Translations under genes and position numbers: made by a program
In this document: positions 1 through 11,576 of the stretch, piece after piece
Position numbering within the stretch: position 1 is the first letter of the stretch
Layout of the letters: each line of letters starts with the position of its first letter
Assembly: GCA_003550325.1 (NCBI GenBank)
Contig: QKWP01000030.1
Location: 379,999-443,998 of the forward strand
Length of the DNA stretch: 64,000 nt
Reading direction: 5' to 3'
From: Gigaspora rosea
Taxonomy: Eukaryota > Glomeromycota > Glomeromycetes > Diversisporales > Gigasporaceae
The notes under the pieces: generated by a model
Database searches by the model: none
Seen by the model: only the letters and a program-made list of their open reading frames with translations
What the model was told of the DNA's origin: nothing

Positions 1-345
1 AAAAAAAAATATCGTTATAAAAAAATAAAAAATAAAAAAAAAACATCGAAATTAAATAAAAAACAAAGTCATTATAAAAAAAATAATTCGTTATAAAAAA
101 ATTTTTAAAAATTAAAAAAATACAAAAAAAAATAAATTTAAAAAAATATAAAATAAAAAATAAAAATTAATAAAAATTAAAAAAAAATAAAAAATAAAAA
201 AAATAAAAAATAAATAAAAAAAATAAAAAAAATAATAAATAAAAAATAAATAAAAAAATAAAAAATAAATAATAAATAAATACATTAATAATAAAAATAA
301 TAAAATAAAAGAATTAAAAAAAACCAATAAAATAATTTAAGTTTT
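1..345. repeat. A-rich low-complexity tract
   Basis: This stretch is almost only A and T, built of irregular A-runs separated by single T or TT. The open frame on the minus strand encodes only F, L, I and Y and is a composition artefact. No gene is supported. Confidence 0.85.
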
Positions 346-1845
346 TAGTTTCAATTTTACAATATAAATTATAAATTTTAACGCTCCAGACTCATACCGG
401 TTCCTGGTTCCTAGTAAATATATACGTCCCATTATACCTCGTAATAATGTAATAATGATGTTCATTATGTGACCGAGAGTGCAGGTGTACCAAATTTTTA
501 AGTTGGTTATCTGGCTTCCAACCCAGCACCTGACCTGATTTTCGAACTAGGTGATATCACCTAGGGTGAAACTTAGCAACAGTCTATATTTTATTATATT
601 TTATAGCTATATGCTATAAAATAAATAAATATAATATTCATTAAATTATTTTTTTTACAATACAAAAAAATTCTGCTTGGTATTTTTTTTATAGACAATG
701 CCGCGTGGGATCCGCAACAGCACGGAATCCACGCATGATGCACAGAATTTTTAAAAAATCCATGATTTGCCAATCTCTAATTACGGCATTACAGCATTAC
801 GACATATAATTTTTACAGCAATCAGATGCCATACCGTAATTAATTTTACTAATGGTAAAATTGCCGTAATTTAGTTATTCTACTACCAACTATAGTTGTT
901 CTGGTAAATTTCATAAGCTCTAACACACTACAGAAAACTGCCTCTCCCGAGCTGTGAGGACTGATAAGAAATCTGTGAGCTATGAACACTAATCGGGTAC
1001 AAATAAGGTGTCTGATTTTAACTTGATTTGTACCTAACTGACATTTTACGGTCTGTGCTAGTTATGACTTATACCATGTTACAGAATCACAGGTTTTGAC
1101 AAAATTTTATTTGAATCTTGAAATGATCAAATTGTCTTATTATGATCATACCTTTAACGATCACTAACTATCAATTTATCTACCTAGCAAAAAAAAATAT
1201 AAAAAAAAAGTCAAAAATATAGAGCACATACATAATTACAATTAGAGAATAATGATCAAAATCGATAACTACACTTACAATTTTTGTGCCTGACACTTAG
1301 CAGCCAGTGTGCCCCATCCAGACGATTTGATTCAAATTTAGATTCAGATCAAAGAATATATAAAAATGGAGAGTATAGATTATTCCTTTTATATAATTAT
1401 GAAGAAATTGTTTTGTTGATTCTGCTGTCAAAATTAAATTGAAAAGACTAGCATACTACAAACTATATAAGGCAAAAACCAGTAAACTGCACAACTGACA
1501 TAATCAGTAATGATCAAAAGCTTTAATTAAGTAATGTTTTTTTATTGTGCTGCCTTCTACTTGCATATTGATAATGATATAAATGAATTTGTAGACTAGT
1601 ATTATTGATTTTATGAATTATATCACATTGATTTATTTATTTTCATTTAATAAATTTCAAAGGTTTTATTTTATTCATTTTTTTTTTTATTACAAAATGA
1701 AACTGAATAGGTAACAAAATTGAAGTCAAAAGGCTAATAAGACAATAAAAGGTACTAATATAAAAAAAAAGGACTGATATCAATTACAACTTTTAAAATT
1801 ATCAGATCAAATTAATTTAAGCAAAGAATTGTTGTTTTAAAGCAA
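346..1845. other. Noncoding AT-rich DNA
   Basis: No gene is visible. A short inverted pair lies near 776-880: TTACGGCATTACAG on the left answers GGTAAAATTGCCGTAA on the right, so a small decayed MITE is possible but not proven. A slightly more GC-rich patch at 700-760 has no recognisable content. Confidence 0.5.
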
Positions 1846-2246
1846 CTAGGCTTGACTTCGATAGTATAGAGTTTCATAAGTACATTGTACCAAGTCATGA
1901 ACAACATCTATACAGTTCCAATATACCGTAACTAAAACATCAAACCAATCACCCTTTTTAGGTGTTGTTTTAGAATCAAATGTTGCATTGAATATAAATG
2001 GATTAATCTGACAAGAAGTGTAAGTTGCACATTCTTGGCAATTAACAAATTCAGGCCTTCAATAAATCTATAAATGGTGCCATGTCCAGCATAAAGGGAA
2101 AAATGGCTGAGTGCATGTGGATAACTATTTTGAGGAGAACTAACCATGATTTCGAGAGTCCTGAATACAATTTGATGCTTTTAAATTCAGCACCGCAATG
2201 TCTAGAGGGTATGGTGTTATTACAGCAGTAACCACCTAGATGACAT
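1846..2246 (-). CDS. Possible 3' exons of a Cys-rich gene remnant
   Basis: Not recognised as a known family. On the minus strand two frames join through a possible 88-base intron (2144-2057, GT at the start, AG at the end) in matching phase, with a Trp codon split across it. The first exon (2246-2145) begins after a TAG acceptor and holds the Cys-rich run CHLGGYCCNN. The second (2056-1846) gives about 70 codons with six further Cys and several Trp before a stop, a composition unlike the surrounding AT-rich noise. Cys density suggests a secreted or extracellular protein, but no signal peptide or 5' exon was found; upstream sequence runs into low-complexity DNA and the MITE at 2402. It may be the tail of a gene or a fossil. 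Transcript evidence is absent. Confidence 0.3.
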
Positions 2247-2401
2247 CTATGAGTTTTTTTAACATACATAAAGAAAAAGAATATAGACAAAATAAATGAA
2301 ATGATGAAATTTTTTTGTTTTATGATAAATTAGATTATTATAATTATAATTATGATGAATTAGATTAGATAATTATAATGATAATGAATTAGATTAGATT
2401 A

Positions 2402-2557
2402 TTATAATATGACAGGGTAAAACCTGAGTTGTTTAGATTACCTTTTTGATGCAGATCTGTACTTAATTAGGGTTAGGGTACTATTTTAGGATAGTTAGAG
2501 GTGATCTGCATCAATAATGTCCGACTCAGGTTCAGGTTTCACCCTGTCATATTATAA
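2402..2557. mobile_element. MITE, family with ACAGGGTAAAACCTGAG ends (copy 1)
   Basis: Terminal inverted repeats of about 28 bases: ACAGGGTAAAACCTGAG on the left matches CAGGTTTCACCCTGT on the right, and both continue outward as TTATAATATG and its complement. The middle holds TTAGGGTTAGGG at about 2468-2479. A second copy lies at 61706-61858. The element has no coding capacity, so it is non-autonomous; its superfamily is not clear because no direct target duplication was seen. Confidence 0.75.
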
Positions 2558-2810
2558 TTATGTTTGAAGTATTATTATTTTCTTTGTTGTCCTTGTAATA
2601 ATAGTATTTATATTTCTTGCTTAAAAAAATCTATCACAATTTTGCAATATTCTCTCACCAAATAAGTAAATCAAGGAGCGATATTTTTCGCAAAATAAGT
2701 TTGAATAAAGCCTGCATTCAACTATATAATTTAGCATTTAAAGGATAGATTTATATAAAACTGTATTTCTCTGAAGTAAGCACCCCCTTGGAACAATTTT
2801 ATAGCCAAGG

Positions 2811-2923
2811 TTCTCATGATCTAGTGATCAGATCTGCATAACTTTGGTACTATTCGAATCGTCTTATTAAAATGATTCAAATGGTGCCAAAATCATGTTA
2901 ATCCAATCATTAGATCATGAGAA
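2811..2923. repeat. Short foldback carrying the shared core
   Basis: TTCTCATGATCTA at 2811-2823 is the exact complement of TAGATCATGAGAA at 2911-2923. Inner arms ACTTTGGTACTATTCGAATC and GATTCAAATGGTGCCAAAAT also pair. The right arm is one instance of the core motif shared by foldbacks across the window (see findings). Confidence 0.7.
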
Positions 2924-3021
2924 TTTTAGTAAAGAATACAGTAAAATTTTTGTCAATAGCTATTTTTCTAAATGTAGTATATACGAACGTACGTACATAG
3001 CTATAACTAAATTTATATGAG

Positions 3022-3224
3022 TGTAGAGTTCCAATCCAGATAGCATTTTCTGAATAATTATTGGATATCCAGATCGGATATTCAGATAATGGATAGAGGA
3101 TATATCTCTGTTTACTATTGATATCTGAATAATTATCTTGGATTATCTAGCTAACAGATCTATTTATCTTGTCTGAATCATCCAGTAATTTAGTTACAAA
3201 GATTATTCGGATTGGACCTCTATA
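3022..3224. repeat. Candidate decayed TIR element
   Basis: TAGAGTTCCAATCCAGATA near the left end pairs imperfectly with the complement of TATTCGGATTGGACCTCTA on the right. Inside are several GGATATCCAGAT-like repeats. No target duplication was found, so this is a weak call. Confidence 0.4.
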
Positions 3225-3632
3225 TAATTGCCATCAGAAGCAAATTTGTAATTGGACTTTCAATCATATTTTGTGCGAACCCGAACAATACTAATGAAGG
3301 TCATATTTAAAAAAAAAAATAAAAAAAATAGCTAACAAAGGTCAAAATTTTGCAAAATTAAGCAATTTAATAGACTAAAAATTTGGTTTATCCATCAAAT
3401 TGCAAAAAACTGCTAATAGCTCAAATATAACTTCTATTAGTATTATTTGAGGACCTCTTTAACCATCTAGAGAAAATTTATCATGATAGATTTCCGTAGA
3501 CAGATCACAATACACAAAAATTAATTGAAAATCTGATGGCAGGTTTTCCTTTAATGGCACTCATATAAAAATTAGAATATTATTAAGTAAATCTATCTTT
3601 ACTATTAATCTGTTCGGAATGAAAAATAACAA

Positions 3633-3779
3633 ATGCACTAAAATTTTCATATGATTTGAATAAAACTTTTATATTATAGTTTTTTGTGGATGAAACGTTT
3701 AATTTAATACAATTAAATAGATCTATTCATAAAAAAATTAATATAAAATGTTTATTCAAATTGCATAAAAATTTTAGAA
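3633..3779. repeat. Foldback element, about 147 bp
   Basis: Arms CACTAAAATTTTCATATG and the complement of GCATAAAAATTTTAGA flank a second paired block, TTTGAATAAAACTTTTATA against TATAAAATGTTTATTCAAA. The inner block resembles the arms of the foldback at 24671-24896. Confidence 0.6.
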
Positions 3780-4401
3780 TATATGGGTCCTTTATGGAAA
3801 TTGGTTTATAATAAAAAATTGAGATATTTAAAAAAGTCTTTTTATGTTTGTACTTTACGATATTATCCTATAACTAACCAATTATGTCATAAATACGATT
3901 ATCTCAAATTTATATATTTTTGAGCAGATTATCATTTTAAAAAAAAACAATGATTTAGCTTTCATAACTATATCTTAATGAATATTAAAGTTATCATGAT
4001 GATTTAAACTCCAAAAGAAGCTTAAAATCTGAGCTTTTTTTAAATATTAAAGGTGATCCGCCTAAGAACCAGTGAAATAACATAGTAAATCTTGAAGAAA
4101 TTTACTATTGTTTTTGTCTTTTTTGGGGGACCCTGTAAAAAACACATTCCGGAATATTTCCATTTTATTTTCATGATTCTGACCTTGACTCTGTGAAAGT
4201 TACATAAATATTATAAAAGTGGTAATCGAATGATTAGTAGATTAGTATTTTCTCCATAATACATATATCAAATAGTAAAGTTGTTACAGAAGCTAATAAT
4301 ACAGAATTAAAATAGAATATTAAAAAAATTTTTTATTCCAAATTATTTTAATTTTATATTCTGATATTTTCCATATCTTATTATATAATAAAATAATTAA
4401 A
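3780..4401. other. Noncoding AT-rich DNA
   Basis: No gene, RNA or clear repeat is visible between the foldback and the transposase remnant. The stretch lies just 3' of that remnant and may hold the transposon's end, but no inverted terminus could be matched. Confidence 0.4.
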
Positions 4402-7400
4402 CTATCGAAATTTAATTCTATTTTCTTGATCGATAATATAAAATTCATTATTAGATAATCGTAAAAATCCAACATTTCTACAAATTGCACTAACATTAAT
4501 TATATCAAATGTGCCAAGATCTCGAAACTTTAAAAGTCCATGTTCAGAAAGCTGAGGATTTCGTACCCACTGTATATATGCTAACATAGACCAATGATTA
4601 TTATATTGATGTGAAAAAAATATTGCACTTCTCCAAAGAATTCTTTTTCTTCTAAAATAACCGGTGTATTTCGATGATGAGCATTTCGATCAACTATTAA
4701 AAAATGCTAATATTAGAATAACGAATTTTTTTTTAAAAAATATTCATAATAGATAATATTAATAATCTACGTACAGCAATACAAAAATTTGTGCGTGCCA
4801 AATCTCCTTTGTGATTCGATAACTTTGAATTAATAATTAGCCCATTGTTTATTCGAAGCTTTCCATATTTTTGAATAGTACTTGTAACAAACTTTAAATA
4901 ATAAGTTAATAAAGATTTAAAAATAAATAAGAGATAGAAGAAATTAAATCATACTGAAAGCCGATTTGCGTTTATCCCTAATGCTATTATGTAGTAAGCT
5001 TTGAGTCATCGTAGTTCGGATTTATTCATATGATATTTACATGATGGAGAATATAACTTCTCTTTAATATTATCAATGGTAAAAACATGATCTTCAGAAT
5101 AATCTGAGGTTTTTAAACTTGAATCAAAAAGTATATGATTTATTCCAGCTTTATATTGAAGATATGAAAACTGAAGCCACGTAGTAATCTGATTTCAGAG
5201 GTTTGTATAAGGATGTTGTCTAGAACGCACCAAAGGTAATAGCATCCCACATAGCCTCTCTATGCGATATTGGCACGTTGCCCATGCAGGTCCAGTATTA
5301 TAAATTGAAGTAGCAATATGCAGCAAATAATAGCAGGAGATAAGTGCGGCTGAAATTCTTTGTGAATTGTTTTGGATATATTCTCTATTAAAATTATATA
5401 TATATTTAATATTTAATATTTAAATAATATTGTTAACAGAAAGAATATAAAAACGTACTTCTTATAGTGAGTCACAAATTCACAAAAGAGTTTTCCAATT
5501 TTTGCCAATTCTGTTGTACTAATATTTTTTTTGAAACAAAGCTTTGTTGCATATACGAATTTCGCCCATCCATTTAAATACCTAAAAAGTCTAAAAGTAT
5601 TAAAATTCAATTCAAAAAATAAATAATTAACTGCTTACAGATTTACCTTTCTGGAAGATGGCCTTGTAAAAGTGATAACGAATATAATACAACCCAATTT
5701 AACCATCTTCTGCCTTAAATGCAGCTGAATGTCACTGGATATCAATAAGTGGACGACCAAAACTCAATGGTATGTTTTTTCGATTATCTTCCATAATTTT
5801 TCCTATTTTTGCCCAATCACTATTGGAGAGAATATAATCTGAATTAGAAGCTTGATTATTTTTAAAAAAAGTACCAGACCAATGCCGAAGCATTGTTGGT
5901 GCAATATTTTCAAATAATTCGTGCATGATATCAATGGAAAATGATATAGGAAATTCAATTGAATCAAGTTCAAATAATATGCTTCGTCCATTTAACCCTA
6001 TTAAAAAAATAAATTAATTTAATTTTTTATTTATTTAAAATATACATTTACTAATAATAATATACCTCGCATTTGCACTTCATGTTTGTTTAATTTTCCA
6101 TTCATTTGTTCTATAGCCATCGCATCGTTTACATAATCTTCATGTGTTCGTAAAGGAAGATTTTTAGAATTATATTGAAATCCGGGCATACCAGGTGGAG
6201 GTTTAAGAGAAAAGTATACATGTCGATTTCTTTGGCAATATATTCCTTGAATTGAGCAAAAACGGCATGCCTTATACGAGTTATATCCAGTTGTACACAT
6301 AACCTTGGCAAGTGCTAGAAGATCACCAAATAAGCTTAAGACATGCGCATGAAGTGTAAAAATATTATCTGTTGCGCTATTGATACACTGAACACCATCT
6401 ATATTTATCAATACAAATTAATAAATAATATATTATAAAAATATATAAATATTAGTGATAATATCTTGTAATTGTTTTAACTTATTAACCAACAGTTGTA
6501 AAAAAGAATTGAAATCTTTCGGTGCTTTCGGTCCTGGAATGATTGTAGAAATTATTAAATTTTCTCGTAGAACATGTATATCTGGTGGTAAGTTTGCATT
6601 TATAACAAGTATAACCCAGCAATCATCTCGCTTTTGATGAAAAATCTGGTATCCGTTAGTAGATATCATTAAGGCAACATCTCGACAATTAGAAAAAAAA
6701 CCAGAAGAAACTAATGATTTGTATTGAAAGCCATCGAAAACATCACCAATTTGGTTACCAAGGGCATAATTTTGTGTTGATGTGTAATTATATCGGTAGT
6801 GAAGAGTTTCTGCACAAGTCTTATCTTTATATTGTATTTTAAACGAATCAATAAGTGACCAATATGCTACACTTTTTCGAGTTACTTTGTTGAATTTGTA
6901 ACGAGGCTCTTGACATCTTGGACAAATATTTTCATTAATAAGATTGTCCGTAAATGCTACACATGAATTAATACAACAGTCTATAAGTAATGGCTTTAAT
7001 GGTACAAGACTTTTAAGATATTTCTCAAGTCTGTAAAGAGTAATGTTAGGAATTTTTAAGACTTTGGGAATTTTGTTAAATGCAGCCTCTGAAATATTAT
7101 GTTTGTCTTTAATTTGAAAAAGTTTTAATCCTTTAATTAAATTTTCTAGATTATTCACAAAAAATAAATCAGAGTATTATAATAAATTCTAAAAGTTATA
7201 ATATTTATACTTTGATTGTAAATTTACCAAACTTATCATTCTCTTCATCTTCTTCCGATAATCCAATTAGTTCCTCTTGAACTTTCAACAATTCTAATGA
7301 ATCCTCTTGAACTTCTAACGATTCGAATAGTTCTTCTTGAAGTTCCAATGGTTCAACATCCAACGATTCAATTAGATCATCATTTCATTAGAAATTATAC

Positions 7401-7734
7401 TACTTTGTTCATCTGAACTATCTATGTTAAGATTATATATACTAGCAAACTCATCACTAATGTGATTATAACTATCCTCATCTTGATTTGTCTGAGGTGG
7501 TATTAAAATACTTGGTAAAGGCATAGATGAAATTGTCGTTATGTTAGAATCAGGCAAGAAAGTTTGAGTAGAAGTAGCCAGATTTTGTTGTATTATAGGC
7601 ATATCTGCTGTATCAGGCCAGGTTTTTTTTTGTTTTATTAAATGCCTTGCATGAGTTGTTTTACTAACTGATTTACTCTGACCATTCGAAACTTGTAAAC
7701 ACCAAATGCATGTACAAAGAACATCTTTATCCAT
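4402..7734 (-). pseudogene. Tnp2-like (Transposase_21, CACTA/EnSpm-type) DNA transposase, decayed
   Basis: This is a cut-and-paste DNA transposase of the Tnp2 type. Reading 5' to 3' on the minus strand: a CxxC...HxxxH zinc-finger-like start (7734 down to about 7640), an acidic Glu/Leu-rich stretch (about 7370-7215), a Cys-containing block with CPRCQEPRYKFN (about 6900), then IIPGPKAPKDFNSFLQ (about 6530), GDLLALAKVMCTTGYNSYKA (about 6280), PLRTHEDY (about 6145), MHELFENIAPTMLRHWSG (about 5910) and DNRKNIPLSFGRP (about 5770). A C-terminal block NPQLSEHGLLKFRDLGTFD ends near 4402. Short GT-AG introns are visible, the clearest at 6065-5998. The gene is broken: at least three in-frame TGA codons (5732-5734, 5195-5197, 5006-5008) plus likely frameshifts near 7385 and 4610. 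Family from memory of motifs; which fungal clade of the superfamily is unresolved. Confidence 0.85.
6000..6063 (-). other. Intron in the Tnp2-like gene
   Basis: Approximate interior of a 68-base intron (6065-5998). The donor reads GCGAG|GTATATTA and the acceptor TTTTTTAATAG|GGTTAAAT. Splicing it joins HEVQMR to GLNGRSILFELDS in frame, which fits the family's expected order. Confidence 0.65.
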
Positions 7735-7934
7735 TTTAAGAATTTTTTTTTCATACCAAAAGAAAGTAAAAATAATCTACGTACTATTACTAATACTTTG
7801 ATTAAATAAATTAAATAAACTCAAAATAAGTACATTATATATATATACATCATTTAAAAATCACCTATAAATACACTTTACTTTTTTTCAAATTTTCTTT
7901 TTTATCAAAATACATAATTTTTCAAAAAACAATT
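7735..7934. promoter_or_regulatory. Shared upstream region of two divergent genes
   Basis: These 200 bases separate the start of the minus-strand transposase gene from the start of the plus-strand gene at 7935. The stretch is AT-rich with a TATATATATACAT run at about 7838 that could serve as a TATA-like element. A bidirectional promoter is inferred from the head-to-head layout only. Confidence 0.35.
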
Positions 7935-10158
7935 ATGGAAAAACATAACAATTTTTCAGTTAATTTACGCAAATTCAATTCTGAGCAACGTCGTCAACTT
8001 TTTCTTGCATTAATTGATGCAGATCTAACTTTGCCTAACATGTTAAATTCTGAGCAACGTTGTCGATTATATGCTGTATTAGTCGCTATTGATCCTACTC
8101 TTGCTGAACCACTTTTAGATGCATGTAGTGCTGTTCGTGGAGTTATTAATGAACAAGTAAGTTTTTTTTTTAGTTTAAATACTTAAAAAATTATTTGGCT
8201 AATACGTATATACTGTATAATATTGCAGTTCCCAAAAGGATCTATAATGAATCCGATCAAGCTTAAAGAATATGAAGAATATAAGGATACTCAAAAAAAA
8301 TTAAGAAAGAATCGCAATGGCATGAGTTCTTAAAATTGGATAAAAAGCAATATCTAAACTTCAAAGTAAGAACTTTATAGATTTCAATAAATGTTAATAA
8401 TGTTTTACATAATTGTATAATATATTGCAGAATGATCTACGAAATCATGCAGCTTCTCAATTTTTGCGTGGTGAACCTCTATCCCGGCAAACAAAGGGAA
8501 AGGCCAAGGAAGTTATTAAGAAAGTAAGAATTTGGAATTTATTAATATATCAATATTACAAAAACATATTACTTACTATTTTACGAAGTTTAATGAAGCA
8601 AATCTAACATTTCTGGTTTCCGAAGCTGATTTTATTCTTTGTGACTAGCTTACTTCTTATTGTAATAGTATGGGTAAGTAAATTTTTATAAACTCTTATT
8701 ACTTATATTCTAAAATTTATTTATATCCGTATTAGTTGATCAAGAAAAAAGAAGAAAATCACTAATACAAGAGCAAAAGGACTTGCATTACCACCGCCAA
8801 AAAAAAATGTCCAACCTCCCATTCGAAGACGTAATGCAAACCATGTCGATATTGAAAGTACATCAGATATGGATGATCAAGATGATATGAATAATTATGA
8901 CAATATGGATTATCAAGACGATATGAATGAGGTGAATGAAATGTTTGGTCATACACAGGATTTTGACACTTCAATTCCTTTAATTAAAGCAACAAAAAAT
9001 GTTAATCAAACAAAAAAGGAAAAATGTCTAATGCAAAGCAAAAAAAAATATGCATTATCGCCACTAAAAAAAAATACTCAACCTTCTATTCGAAGACGTT
9101 CAAACTATGTTAGTATAGGAAGTATCTCCGATCAAGATGATACGATTAGCCATGCACAAAATTCTGGTCTTGTAACAAGAAATGATTATGATATTGAAAG
9201 TACTGGTCAAAATGACATGGATGATTCTGATACTTTAGCTTCTATGATTAATACTTTGCACGATCAAAAAATGTGATCAATCTCCTATGCAAGATATCAC
9301 AAATAGTGAAAATGATGATAATACGCAAGATTCTGACACTTCAGTTTCTGCGACTAATGCATTATTACCATTAAAAAGTTCTCAGTCTTCTCATTCTATT
9401 AAAAAACCAAACATTAATCAAGACACTTTAACTCCCATAATGTCATCACTAAAAAAAAGTCTTCGGTCTTCTGCTCAAAGACAAAATGGTATTGAGAATA
9501 CTCTCAAGCAAAATGATACAATTGAAAACAATACACAGAGTGCTGGCATCTTGAATAATACAAGCAAGATTAACAAACCAAGTATTTTTTTATTTTTTGT
9601 ACCTTATTGTTTTCTGTTTTTATTTTATTTATATATTTATGATATCATCATCAAATCATTATTAAAAAATCTTCGTTCGGCCTTCTGTTAAAAACATAAT
9701 GGTATTGAAGACACTATACTCTCAAGCAAAATAAGCAAAATGGAATAGTCAAAAACAATACACAATATGCTGGCGCCTCGAATAATACAAATAAGATCAA
9801 TACCAGAACAAGTAATTGCTATAATTTTTATATCTTCGTGTTTTCTATTTTATTTATTTATTTATATATCTGTAATGTCATCGTTAGAAAATCTTCAGTC
9901 TTTTCAAAACTATAATGGCGTTGAAGATGTTTTCAAGCAAAATAGTATAGTCAAAAACAATACACAAGGTTCTGGCACCTCGGATAGTATAGGTAAAATT
10001 ACCAGCAAAATAAATATTTGTATTTTTTGTACCTTCATGCTTTCTATTTATAATGCATTATTTACATAGGTAAAAAGAGAAAAGAAGAACGAAAGGCAAA
10101 AGAAATGAAAGCAAGGGTTAATAAGAAAACAAAGACTAATGAAAATCGAAAGAAGTAG
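7935..10158 (+). CDS. Intron-rich gene of unknown function with basic C-terminus
   Basis: Not recognised. Exon 1 (7935-8156) encodes two similar halves, each starting NSEQR and running through a Leu-rich helix to an (I)DPTL/DADLTLP-type end. Likely introns are 8157-8228, 8366-8430 and one from 8524; each starts GTAAG and ends AG. Exons 2-3 carry coherent coding text such as WHEFLKLDKKQYLNF and NDLRNHAASQFLRGEPLSRQ. From about 8743 the protein is low-complexity: Asp/Asn-rich with two KKN(V/T)QP(P/S)IRRR motifs (8800 and 9070), then three copies of an exon/intron module (9439-10060). The last exon (10070-10158) is Lys/Arg-rich, ending in a TAG, and looks like a nuclear-localisation tail. Exon 2 needs one extra A in the 8-A run near 8290 to stay in frame, so it is either mutated or misassembled there. 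Its head-to-head position with the Tnp2-like gene suggests transposon cargo, but a host gene is possible. Confidence 0.5.
9439..10060 (+). repeat. Three tandem exon/intron modules, about 215 bp each
   Basis: Modules begin near 9439, 9648 and 9874. Each has a coding part reading roughly as SLKKSLRSS..QNGIENTLKQ with variants LLKNLRS and SLENLQSFQNYNG, then an intron-like T-rich part with TATTTTTTGTACCTT and a TTTATTTATATAT run. The copies have diverged and the middle one no longer reads cleanly. The protein has grown by duplication of whole exon-plus-intron units. Confidence 0.6.
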
Positions 10159-10561
10159 TAAAATCATGTGTTCTGTATAAATTATTGTATTGTTTTATTT
10201 AAAAGCGATAATTATTGCATGTCATGTGCATTATCTTTATGTATATTGGTACTTTATAGTACATAAATTTATTCAATAACAGTTCCAGCTTATATCCATA
10301 TAAGTAATATAAGTCTAGTAAATTGTTTTGTAAATTTCAGTAAAGTCTCCGTACAATTTCCATAATTTAATAAGTGTTGTTTATATTACATTAATTTCAG
10401 TAAAACTTTCGTTTAATTTTCATTATTTGAGTAATATAATTCCACAAATATTCCATAAATATGCTACCTTTATGAAAGAGACACAGAAGTAATTTAATGG
10501 AAATAATATAGAATTCAAACACTGAAAGATAATGAAAAAATAATGTTTAACTTTTTTTACA
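10159..10561. other. Noncoding DNA downstream of the intron-rich gene
   Basis: AT-rich with two imperfect direct repeats of TTTCAGTAAA(A/G)(C/T)TT near 10335 and 10397. It probably includes the 3' UTR. Nothing else was recognised. Confidence 0.4.
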
Positions 10562-11215
10562 GGGGATAGCTAAAGCCAGGTGTGTTCATATGTTTTTTGA
10601 TTATTTAATTAAAATTAGTGTAAGGGTTAGTTAGGGTTAGGGTAAGAGTTAAAACTTGGCTTATAAGTAAAATTGTTTTCCTTTATTTTTTATGAATGCT
10701 CCTAGACAGGTTTAGATACGTGTACTTATTTGTGTGAGTGATACAAACCCAAAAAGAGAAATTAGCCAATTGGAGAATGTAAAATGTGATGATCCCGGAT
10801 CAGCCCGACACATGAGCAAAGCGAAGAAAAACACAAAAAAACTGTAAAAAGAAAAAATTCAAGAAAACGAGTATATAAACCTGCTTTGGTGCACTAATTA
10901 AAATGACGGGAATGAAATTTTACATATAATAGGCATCACTCTAACCCTATAGCTTCTAATATTAAGACCCTAACCCTACCCTAACCCTAAATTTTTAATT
11001 TCATGAACTTAATTTATTTTTACATTGAATTTTCTTTTTAGGTTTGTATCACTTGCACAAATAAGTAAACCGGGTTTAGACACTTGTTTTTTGTATTTTT
11101 AGCATTTTTTCTTTTTTTCTTTGTTTTTGGTTTGTCGGGCTGATCCGTAAAGATCAAATTTTACGATTTGATTTGCTTTCTATTACGTGAACGCACCTGG
11201 CTTTAGGCGATCTCC
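10562..11215. mobile_element. Long foldback element with telomere-like tracts
   Basis: The ends pair over about 28 bases: GCTAAAGCCAGGTGTGTTCA on the left answers TGAACGCACCTGGCTTTAG on the right. Inner blocks also pair: GTATCACTTGCACAAATAAG (about 11046) against its left-hand counterpart near 10725, and CGGATCAGCCCGACA (10797) against TGTCGGGCTGATCCG (11134). Telomere-like runs occur on both sides, GGTTAGTTAGGGTTAGGG at about 10626 and ACCCTAACCCTACCCTAACC at about 10969. No coding capacity. Confidence 0.75.
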
Positions 11216-11220
11216 TTTTT

Positions 11221-11576
11221 TGAAATCTGGAGTTTTCCAAAGGATAAACCGATTTTTTACTAAGTAAATATCTCTTTAAATTAAATAAAAATCGTAAAGG
11301 AGAAAATTCTAGTCATAATGGCGGTTAAATCATCAAAATCGGCCCAGTGGATCATGAGATATGAGCATTTTTGTCTTTGCGAATATATGGTGTAAACAAA
11401 AAAGTAAACATATAATCGTAAAGACAAAATTGCTCATTTCTCATGACCCACTGAGCCAATTTTAGATTTAACTGCCATTATGCCAAAATTTTCTTCTCTA
11501 CAACTTTTACTTAATGTAAAAGAGATGATTACTTAGTAGAAAATTGTTTGTCCTTTGGGAAACTCCAGATTCCAAA
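11221..11576. mobile_element. Foldback element, about 356 bp, with shared core
   Basis: A near-complete palindrome centred near 11398. Outer arms TCTGGAGTTTTCCAAAGGA and TCCTTTGGGAAACTCCAGA pair; inner arms carry AAATCGGCCCAGTGGATCAT (about 11336) and its imperfect complement (about 11438-11462). It directly abuts the preceding foldback. No coding capacity. Confidence 0.8.

Noticed and set aside
112-327. Open frame of F, L, I, Y on the minus strand
   Set aside because: Pure composition effect of A-rich DNA.
10626-10993. Chromosome end marked by telomere repeats
   Set aside because: The runs are short, in both orientations and inside a foldback element with sequence on both sides.
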